The notes beneath the pieces are model-generated. The model made no database searches and was not told where the DNA came from. It saw only the letters and a program-made list of their open reading frames with translations. Below, in pieces: positions 51,051 through 58,800 of a stretch of DNA of 64,000 bases. The first letter of the stretch is position 1. Every line of letters begins with the position of its first letter. The position numbers and the translations under genes are program-made. Origin of the DNA: Paludibacteraceae bacterium (lineage in GTDB: Bacteria > Bacteroidota > Bacteroidia > Bacteroidales > Paludibacteraceae); contig JAQUTW010000004.1 of the NCBI GenBank assembly GCA_028694215.1, positions 1 to 64,000 of the forward strand, given 5' to 3'.

Positions 51051-52565
51051 ATGGAAAAAAGTATTTTTATTGAAGTTCTCGACAAGTATATGCCGAAGCT
51101 CAAAACGATTGTTGAAACATTCAATGGCAAACGTAAGCAAGCCGTTTGTTTGTTTAAATCTATGTTGCGTGAAGAATATTCCGCAGACATGAAATGGGAA
51201 AGCAATTCAATCAACACTACCATTGTAGCTGCTGATGTTGTTGCGATGGATAGCGATTTGCCGTTAAAAAAACGTAACAAATTGCAGACCGCCAATGGCG
51301 ACCTGCCGAAAATTGGCATGAAGATGAAACTTGGTGAAAAGCAAATCACCGACATCAATATCATGCGTGCTCGTGGCGTTGAGGAAGCAACCATCGTAGG
51401 CAAGTTGCTCAACGATGCAGTTCGCTGCACAAACGGCATTGATGAACGTATCGAAGCGATGTTCTTGACAGGACTTTCCGATGGCGTTACTCTCGTTGCC
51501 GATGCCGACAATATCGGAACGGGAATCCGTGTCGATTTCGGTTATCTTGACGAAAACAAGTTCGGAGTTGTTACGAAATGGGGCGAATCAGGTTATGCGC
51601 CTATTTCAGATATCAAACGTGTTCTTGAAAAATCGAGGGATAAAGGCGACAGCATCAGCGTTATCGCATTGAGCCGTGAAGCATACGACTTAATACGTAA
51701 TTCGACAGAGGGTAAAGAATTGGCTGCCATCTATGGTGGTTTGGTTATCACGTCAAACGTTTCGTTGCCTGTACCTACGCCTAAGAAATTTGATGAGGCG
51801 TTCAAAGACGAAACAGGAGTTGTGTTTATGCTTATCGACCGTACTATCAGTGTCGAGAAAAACGGTGCCTATCACAATACCAAACCATGGAACAGAAACA
51901 AATTGATTTTCTTGACTTCCACCGAAGTCGGTAAATTGGTTTACGGAACGCTTGCTGAAGAAAGCAATCCGATAACCAATGTGAAGTATCAGAAGACGAA
52001 CAAGTATTGTCTTGTCAAAAAGTATTTCTCTACCGAACCTTACGGCGAGATTACTGCTTCGCAAGCAATCGTATTGCCGGTTATCGAAAATGTAGAGCAG
52101 ATTTACATGCTTTCAATTGACGAAGCTCAAGTTGTTGATTCTGTTCAAGAAACCGCTGATTCCACTGACGTTTACGTTACCGTATGGGGGCGTATCTATG
52201 AAAAGGCTCAAATGACCAATGCGTTAGGTATTGAAGCCACTTCGACTGACAGTGCCATTTTGAACAAAATCAACAGACTGTCCGAGAAGGACGAGAAAGC
52301 CTTGAAAGCGCTCTTCCCAACCATTGACAAATCGAAGTTGGAATTTACAGCTGCTGCTGATGCCACTGGCAAAACTGTAACCGTAAGTTCAAAAGGAACT
52401 GTAACAGCCACATCGTCTGAAAGTTTCTGTACAGTAGCAGTTTCCAGCGGAGTTGTTACAGCTACTGTATCTGCTAACGAATCAATAGCAAGAACTGCTA
52501 TTGTAACGATTACGCAGAATAGCAAGAATGTCATTGTCTATGTTTCACAAGCAGCTGCTTCCTAA
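51051..52565 (+). CDS. Major capsid protein with a C-terminal BACON-like Ig domain
   Basis: 504 aa. Residues about 1-425 carry the capsid protein: the N-terminal SIFIEVLDKYMPKLKTIVETF and later MLIDRTISVEKNGAYHNTKPWNRNKLIFLT have the look of HK97-fold capsid proteins. Residues 428-504 are a separate Ser/Thr/Val-rich domain (TVTVSSKGTVTATS, SIARTAIVTITQNSKNVIVYVSQ) like BACON/Ig repeats; the same module occurs twice in the tail protein. It would be displayed on the capsid surface and could bind mucin or glycan. Confidence 0.85.
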   Translation: MEKSIFIEVLDKYMPKLKTIVETFNGKRKQAVCLFKSMLREEYSADMKWESNSINTTIVAADVVAMDSDLPLKKRNKLQTANGDLPKIGMKMKLGEKQITDINIMRARGVEEATIVGKLLNDAVRCTNGIDERIEAMFLTGLSDGVTLVADADNIGTGIRVDFGYLDENKFGVVTKWGESGYAPISDIKRVLEKSRDKGDSISVIALSREAYDLIRNSTEGKELAAIYGGLVITSNVSLPVPTPKKFDEAFKDETGVVFMLIDRTISVEKNGAYHNTKPWNRNKLIFLTSTEVGKLVYGTLAEESNPITNVKYQKTNKYCLVKKYFSTEPYGEITASQAIVLPVIENVEQIYMLSIDEAQVVDSVQETADSTDVYVTVWGRIYEKAQMTNALGIEATSTDSAILNKINRLSEKDEKALKALFPTIDKSKLEFTAAADATGKTVTVSSKGTVTATSSESFCTVAVSSGVVTATVSANESIARTAIVTITQNSKNVIVYVSQAAAS

Positions 52566-52573
52566 ATTAGGCT

Positions 52574-52879
52574 ATGACAATCTTTGATGCTCTTATATCA
52601 CGTATTCAGTACCCGATGCCTGAAAGCTTCTTCCAATCAGTTTTGATTGGAAGAGAGCTTGACGGCTCTTTGGAGTTCACTCACGACGTTGCCGTTTCCG
52701 ATGCTTTTAACGGTTGTTTTGCCGATTGCCTTATTGGTGTCGTCAATGCTCCGAACATAAGTGAGGGCGGTATGTCTGTAAGTGTTTCCGATAAAGACAG
52801 AATGATTGAGCAGGCGAATTCCATTTATTCTGAAATTGGAGAAAAGACGATAGGTTCAACTGTAACATTTCTTGACTGA
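52574..52879 (+). CDS. Head-tail connector protein (gp6-like / DUF6706-like)
   Basis: 101 aa, 9 bp after the capsid gene. Short helical N-terminus (FDALISRIQYPMPESFF) then a domain ending SDKDRMIEQANSIYSEIGE. Size and location match adaptor proteins that extend the portal. Overlaps the next gene by 1 bp. Confidence 0.65.
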   Translation: MTIFDALISRIQYPMPESFFQSVLIGRELDGSLEFTHDVAVSDAFNGCFADCLIGVVNAPNISEGGMSVSVSDKDRMIEQANSIYSEIGEKTIGSTVTFLD

Positions 52880-53199
52880 TGTTTTCATTTAGACCGCACA
52901 TATTGGAGTTTGGTGCAATAGTTCCTGGACACGAAGCCGAGAACGGTGACTATATTGGCGAAACAATTATTTATCAAGGCAACATGCCTTGTAGAGCAGT
53001 TTCCAATGGTAAAGCCACTTCGATAGCTTTGGAAGATGGAACTTCTTTCACTTATCAGTATGTAGTCTATTTGAATCAGAACTGCCGAGAGTTCGAAATC
53101 GGTGAGCAAGTAAGAATCCGTCAAGGTTTGCGCTTGATAATCGATGGAAGAGTTCAAGGCTTTGACAGAGGACAATTAAATGCGAAGCTATGGGTATAA
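52879..53199 (+). CDS. Head-tail joining protein
   Basis: 106 aa, mostly beta (DYIGETIIYQGNMPCRAVSNG and YVVYLNQNCREFEIGEQVRI), as in head closure proteins of siphophages. Overlaps both neighbours, by 1 and 10 bp. Confidence 0.65.
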   Translation: MFSFRPHILEFGAIVPGHEAENGDYIGETIIYQGNMPCRAVSNGKATSIALEDGTSFTYQYVVYLNQNCREFEIGEQVRIRQGLRLIIDGRVQGFDRGQLNAKLWV

Positions 53200-53654
53200 A
53201 GGCACATTTTGACCAAGCATCTTTCGATGCCGCTTGCATGGATGCTGTGGATTCGGTTAATAATCGAATTGTCAACAGTCTTGCATATTTAGGCGAAATG
53301 TGCGTAAAAGAAGCCCGTGACAGGTCTATGGAAGAAAGTTGGATTGACCGTACAGGCAACCTGCGAAGTTCCGTAGGCTATTTGATAACTTACAACGGTA
53401 ACGTTGTCAGCGCATCAAGTTTCCAATCAGTCAAAGGCGGTTCAGAGGGAAGTGCGACAGGTAGGAAGTTGGCAGATGAGTTGGCTTGTAAACATAGTGA
53501 CGGTTTTGCTCTTGTGGTTGTTGCCGGAATGAGCTATGCCGTACTCGTTGAAGCGATGGAGAATAAATGTGTTCTTGCATCAGCCGAACTTCTTGCGAAG
53601 AAAGAGCTCCCGATTATGATGCAAATGCTGCAACAACAACTTAATGCAATATGA
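53190..53654 (+). CDS. HK97 gp10-like tail completion protein
   Basis: 154 aa. LAYLGEMCVKEARDRSMEESWIDRTGNLRSSVGYLI is the gp10-like pattern of a conserved N-terminal helix followed by DRTGNLRSS. GMSYAVLVEAMENKCVLASA ends the domain. It joins head and tail. ATGA-type overlap with the next gene. Confidence 0.8.
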   Translation: MGIKAHFDQASFDAACMDAVDSVNNRIVNSLAYLGEMCVKEARDRSMEESWIDRTGNLRSSVGYLITYNGNVVSASSFQSVKGGSEGSATGRKLADELACKHSDGFALVVVAGMSYAVLVEAMENKCVLASAELLAKKELPIMMQMLQQQLNAI

Positions 53655-54046
53655 AAAGTGATACTTACATCAAGGACTTGGTTTATCAGATAGTCAGAAA
53701 TTCTGTTTTGCCAGAAAATGTGAACGGTGTTTTAAGCAAAACGATACGGCCGTCCGATTCAAACAACGAGGATATTGTAATATCCATACTTGACGGGAGT
53801 AATGGTCAGTTGCAGAGTTTCATCGTAAACGTGAACGTCTATGTCCACGATGCCAACAAAGAGAAAGACCATATCGAGGATACTTCACGTATTAGGGTAT
53901 TGTCCGAAATCTGCATCAACTTGTTTGAAAGCATCATCGGCGATGATTACAGGATTGAGTTGGAAAAACAACGAATCTTGTCCGTGCCTGATAAAGAAGA
54001 GCATTTAATTAACAACCGTATTTTAGTAACAATTTTCAATTCTTAA
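53651..54046 (+). CDS. Tail terminator / completion protein
   Basis: 131 aa alpha/beta protein (FIVNVNVYVHDANKEKDHIED, ILSVPDKEEHLINNRILVTIFN) between gp10-like and major tail genes, the usual location of the tail terminator. 4-bp overlap upstream, 4-bp gap downstream. Confidence 0.65.
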   Translation: MKSDTYIKDLVYQIVRNSVLPENVNGVLSKTIRPSDSNNEDIVISILDGSNGQLQSFIVNVNVYVHDANKEKDHIEDTSRIRVLSEICINLFESIIGDDYRIELEKQRILSVPDKEEHLINNRILVTIFNS

Positions 54047-54050
54047 AACT

Positions 54051-55028
54051 ATGGGAAAAAGTTTAAGCTGGGGAAAACCCCAAATCAAGTATCGTGTTGC
54101 AGGTACTACCGGCGCATGGATCACAATGCCAACGCCCGTTGAGAACACCACGAAACTGACCACCTCGAAAGGCTCTAAATTGGAAGCCAAATTGGAAGGT
54201 GGCGACTACCAAGACGTGAAGTATCAGAGAAACACTTACGCTCTTGATTTTGAGTTGTATATGCACGAAGGCTTTGAAAAGCCTATCAGCGAGTGTGATG
54301 GAATCGTTGCCGACAACTACGAGTTCTTGGTTATTCCGGAAAACAGAAAGTCTATCGGAATTTACATCAAGAAAGGTGCTGTTTCGGCAGAACCGTCTTT
54401 CGACACCCAAATAGGTGCGAAGATGAAATACACCGTTGATGTGTTGAGACCCGACACCGAATATGACGATGAAAACGTTGAATCGTTGATTTTGGTATCG
54501 TTCAGCGGTCTTACCGCAAATCCTGCAACGTTGTCTGTTGCTGCAACGCAGAATGTTTCTTCCGTGACAATCGGTGACGATGTTGACGATGTCATTTCGG
54601 GGGCTTCTTGGTTGACTGCAACGAAAGCTGGCACAGTAGTGACGATTAGTGCTGCCGCCAATTCAGGTGCTGCACGTTCTGCGAAATTGCTGGTTATCTC
54701 CGGACACAGTGCAGTTTATGTATCTGTATCGCAAGCAGCCTATGTTGCACCTGCGCCTAATCCGTTGGTTGCAACTCCTGCAAGTTTGTCGTTTACGGCA
54801 GATGCCGATGCAGTAGGTAAGGCGGTAGAAATAACATCGGAAGCGAACCCGACATACTCACGTGTGCCGAGTGATGTTGAATGGTGTACCGTTACTCGCT
54901 CTGCGAAGACGATTACCGTCAAGGTTTCTGCAAACCCGAACAGCGATGAACGTTCAACCTCTTTGACAGTCCGTGCTGACGGCAAGGAAGTTGTTGTTCC
55001 TATCACTCAAGCAGGTGTCAGTGAATAA
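54051..55028 (+). CDS. Major tail tube protein with two BACON-like domains
   Basis: 325 aa. Residues 1-150 are the tube protein (LTTSKGSKLEAKLEGGDYQD is typical). Two C-terminal repeats follow: 156-230 (LTANPATLSVAATQ, ASWLTATKAGTVVTISAAAN) and 238-325 (LVATPASLSFTADADA, VEWCTVTRSAKTITVKVSAN). Both have the BACON pattern W-C/L-x-V and SVSQA/PITQA ends. They would coat the tail outer surface. Confidence 0.85.
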   Translation: MGKSLSWGKPQIKYRVAGTTGAWITMPTPVENTTKLTTSKGSKLEAKLEGGDYQDVKYQRNTYALDFELYMHEGFEKPISECDGIVADNYEFLVIPENRKSIGIYIKKGAVSAEPSFDTQIGAKMKYTVDVLRPDTEYDDENVESLILVSFSGLTANPATLSVAATQNVSSVTIGDDVDDVISGASWLTATKAGTVVTISAAANSGAARSAKLLVISGHSAVYVSVSQAAYVAPAPNPLVATPASLSFTADADAVGKAVEITSEANPTYSRVPSDVEWCTVTRSAKTITVKVSANPNSDERSTSLTVRADGKEVVVPITQAGVSE

Positions 55029-55035
55029 CTGAAAA

Positions 55036-55061
55036 GGTAAGGCGTGGAAACACGCCCTACC
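55036..55061 (+). other. GAAA-tetraloop hairpin before the tRNA-like element
   Basis: GGTA-A-GGCGTG-GAAA-CACGCC-C-TACC, a stable stem with a GNRA tetraloop and one A.C mismatch, 8 bp after the tail gene stop and 5 bp before the tRNA-like element. No T-tract follows, so it is not a standard terminator. Confidence 0.7.
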
Positions 55062-55066
55062 TATTT

Positions 55067-55137
55067 GCGGTTGTAGTGTAATGGTAGCACGGCAGGCATC
55101 CAGCTTGCAGGTAATCGTCCGAATCGATTCAGCCGCT
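55067..55137 (+). tRNA. tRNA-Gly(UCC)-like element, degenerate
   Basis: 71 nt with a full cloverleaf: 7-bp acceptor (GCGGTTG/CAGCCGC, one G.T), D-arm GTGT-AATGGTA-GCAC, 5-bp anticodon stem GCAGG/CTTGC, 5-bp T stem AATCG/CGATT and discriminator T as in tRNA-Gly. The anticodon position reads TCC. Two positions are abnormal: base 33 is A instead of U, and the T loop is TCCGAAT instead of TTCGAAT. No CCA is encoded. It may not decode. It lies between the tail tube gene and the G gene. Confidence 0.6.
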
Positions 55138-55159
55138 CAAACATAACTTAACTACGATT

Positions 55160-55597
55160 ATGGATTTAAATAGGATTGTTGAAGAAAACGTGTCCGATGC
55201 TATAATTGAGAAACCAATCAAATTTAGCGTTTGCAAAAGGGATTTTGAAATATTCCCCCCAACTCTTGGAAAGATGCAGATTTTGTCAAAGCATTACTTG
55301 ATGCTTGATATTGACGAAACAGCGTTTGAAGAATCTCCGCACATTGAGGCAATGAGGATTTGCGTAGATAAGACAGACATAGTTTGCGAAATAATGGCCG
55401 TAGCCGTTAGTTCGTCAAAGCAGGAGTTGTTTGACAATGATAGGATAAAAGGATTAACGGAGTTTTTCAAATGGAACGCAAACCCGAAAGATTTTAGCAC
55501 GGTTATTCTTGCTATCCTAACGCAAGTTGATTATGTAAATTTTATAAGCTCTATTCGATTGACAAAGACCTTGCGGCAAAACGAGCCGAAAGCTTAA
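55160..55597 (+). CDS. Tail assembly chaperone, short form (G)
   Basis: 145 aa, zero-frame product. Alpha-helical with acidic N-terminal half; position between tail tube and tape measure genes identifies it as the G-type chaperone. A slippery heptamer near its end gives a longer GT product (separate entry). The typical ratio of the two products controls tail assembly. Confidence 0.8.
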   Translation: MDLNRIVEENVSDAIIEKPIKFSVCKRDFEIFPPTLGKMQILSKHYLMLDIDETAFEESPHIEAMRICVDKTDIVCEIMAVAVSSSKQELFDNDRIKGLTEFFKWNANPKDFSTVILAILTQVDYVNFISSIRLTKTLRQNEPKA

Positions 55598-55839
55598 AAT
55601 CGGGCAAGTCGAGTAGGGCGGTAGGTGGTCGCTCGATATGGGGAAGTGTCCTTGACAATGTGTTGTCGAAGTACGGTTGGACGTTGGATTACACTTTGTG
55701 GGGAATAAGTTTCCAAAACATAACGATGCTGCTTTCTGACAGCATAAGTGTGTTCTTTGAAAAGGACGGTGACGATGATGTTACGATGGATGCCGATGAC
55801 ATTGACAATATTGATATGATTCTTAAAAACTTTAATTGA
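55160..55839 (+). CDS. Tail assembly chaperone, frameshifted long form (GT)
   Basis: Join of 55160-55543 and, after the -1 shift, 55543-55839. The T part reads YKLYSIDKDLAAKRAESLKS, then GWTLDYTLWGISFQNITMLL and ends ILKNFN; the GW.xDYxxWGISxxNxxMLL pattern is typical of the T domain in Bacteroidota phages. About 226 aa. It recruits the tape measure protein, whose gene begins at 55841, one base after the TGA stop. The ORF track misses this product since it lacks its own start. Confidence 0.83.
55537..55543 (+). promoter_or_regulatory. Programmed -1 frameshift site AAATTTT
   Basis: The bases fall as A AAT TTT in the zero frame, the canonical X XXY YYZ pattern, 54 bp before the G stop codon. 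A -1 shift opens a long reading frame to 55839. This is a conserved mechanism in tail genes of many siphophages. The site was checked by codon phase from 55160. Confidence 0.85.
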
Positions 55840-55840
55840 T

Positions 55841-58800
55841 ATGGCACAAGGTTTACATTTCGAGATAACAGGCGACCACGATGGTCTTGACAAGGCATTG
55901 AAAGAATCAAGGCAAGGTCTGAAAGATACCGCTAAAACTGCGGAGGAACAAAGTAACGGAATCGAATCGTCCATAAAGAAAATCGGTGTTGCTGCCGGAG
56001 TAACTTTCGGTGTAGCCCAAGTAAAGAGCTTTGTTCAGGAAGTCATCAATGTTCGTGGCGAGTTTCAGAAACTCGACATCGCCTTTGAAACGATGATAGG
56101 AAACAAAGCCGAATCCGACAAACTTATGGCGCAGGTCATAGACACTGCCGCCAAAACCCCTTTTGATTTACAAGGCGTAGCCAACGGCGCAAAACAATTA
56201 CTTGCATACGGTCTTGAAGCAGACCAAGTAAACGGAACGCTTATCCGTCTTGGCGACATCGCCGCTGGTCTTGGTGTTGATTTGGGACGTTTGACCTACC
56301 TCTACGGAACAACGATGACACAAGGCCGTCTTTATACGCAAGACCTTAACCAATTCACGGGTGCAGGTATTCCTATGATTAAGGAGTTGGCATTGCAGTT
56401 CGGAGTTGCCGAGAAAGACGTTAAAGGCCTTGTCGAAGCTGGTAAAGTCGGTTTCCCCGAAGTTCAGAAAGTAATCGAAAAACTTACCAGCGAGGGCGGC
56501 AAGTTCTACAACTTAATGGAAAAGCAGTCCGCCTCTTTGTCCGGTCAAGTAGCCAACTTGGAAGATTCTTTCAGTCAAATGTTGAACAATATCGGCGCAC
56601 AAACCGAAGGTGTTTTGTATAAAGGCATTGAAATCGCCAGCAGCCTTGTTGAAAATTACGAGCAGGTTGGAAAAGCAATCGGCGGTCTTATTGTTGCATA
56701 CGGTTCGTATAAGGCAGCCTTAATGAGCATATCCGCCATAAACAAATCAATGGCTACCGTTAAACATACGGAAGAAGCCAAATCGTTATTTGATTTACTT
56801 GCTGCAGAACAAAAGGAACAGGTTTCAAAGCTCGGTCTTGAAGTCACATCAAAGGAATACTACCAAACCGTCAAGAAAGAAATAGAAATCAATTTAAAGG
56901 CATCGTCTATAACTCTTGAAAAGGCACGTGCCGAAGTTGTCGCTTCAAGCCAAACATTATCAGCAAAACGTGCCGAATATGTTTCTGCAAAAGAACTTGA
57001 AATACAGAAAAAAGCTGAACTTGTTACTGTCCGTGCAACAGGTAACGCGAAGAAGATTGCAAACGTAGAAAGTCAATTGTCTGCCGCATCCTCAAAACGT
57101 GAGGCTGCCGCTATTCAGTTTCAGTCTGCATCACGTGATTTTAACGCAAAGAAAACAGCCGTTGAAACAGCCGCAAAAAGAAATAACACGTTGCAGACTA
57201 ATGTGAACACGGCTTCGCAAAATGCAAATGCAAGCGCAACGAATATACTTTCAGTTGCAAAAACCAAGTTAGTCACTGCGTTGAATAAGGCGAAAGCTGC
57301 TGCGTTGGCAAATCCTTGGATGTTATTGGCTGCTGCTGTCGCTGTTGTAGCTTACGGAATATACAAACTCGTAACACGTGAAACGGAGTACGAGAGAGCA
57401 CAAAGGAAAGTTAATGATGCCATTCAAGAACACAAGGATAAACTTGAACAGGACAAACAGGAATCGCAGAAATATCTTGGAATAATCAACGATACCACTT
57501 TAAGTTTAGCTGCTCAAACGAAAGCGTGGACAGATTTACAGAAAGTGTCTGAAGCGTTCAAAGGATATTCACCAGCCGAACTCCAAAAAATGACACCGGC
57601 AGAACAAGCAAAGATTTTGGCGGACTATCAATCAAAATCAGAAAAACAAAATAACACTTCTCTACAAAAACAGTACGAGGATGACATAAAGCGTATTCAA
57701 GGAAATATAGAAGCAGTTAAAGCAGGTGGAAATAATCAAGGTTCTGCAGCAGCTTTGATTGCACTTAATAAAGAACTTGAAGTTGCAAAATTGGGTTTAA
57801 AAAATATCACAGATGTAATCCGTGAGCAGGATAATGCCGAGAAACTTGCCAACATGACTTCCGAACAGCGCATTGCACATTGGCAAAAAGAGATTGACAA
57901 GAACAAAGAAATAATCAACGATGCAATATTAACTGGTAAGACATACGATAAAGTAACTGCCAAAATAGACGAGTATCAAAAACTGATTGCCAGCGAGAAG
58001 AGGGCAGACACAGAATCAAATGTTCACAATAAAGAACATTATGAAACAAAAAAGAAAGATGCGGAGTTGAAACTTGCTAAAATGGACATTTCCCAAAAAG
58101 GCAGCACCGAATGGAACGAGCAGGAAAAAATAATCAAAGATGCCGAAACAGCATTGAAAGCATGGGGCGACAAGACAGAAAATGCGTTTGCCAAAGCCTA
58201 CAAGGAATCACTGCAAAAGGCATCCGATGCCGCTATTGAGGTTGAAAAGAAGCGTACAAAGGACAAGAAGAAGTTGATTGACATCGACCTGAAACAAACG
58301 ATAGACGGAATTGAAAGGGAACGCAAGGAGTACAAGAAAGAGTATGGCTCAAAGGCGGATACTTCTGCTTTTGACCGTAGAATAACATCTGCAAAATTGA
58401 AGGCAGAAATTGACTACGACGATGTCGATAAAGAGTTTGAAAAGTTTTATAAGGAACTCGAAAAATCGAACAAGCAACTGCAATTCGACCTCGATATTTC
58501 TGCGCTAAATGACGAACTCGAAGCGGCTACCGGAGTTACCGAGCAGTTAAAGATTCAAGACACAATCCGTGAAAAGATGAAAAATCGTGAAATGGAAAAA
58601 ATCGGCGAAGAGGAAAAGGAAGATTTGAAGAAAGTCCGTGAAGAGGGTGGTGATGTACAGAAAGTTACCGACCATTACCAAGAAAAGCGTGAAAAGACAG
58701 AGGCGAAGTTCAAAAAGGAAGACATTGGGGAAGAAATAACCGAAAGGACAAAATCCTACAAGGAGTATGCTGAAAGGGTTATTGAAATTGAGAAGTGGAA

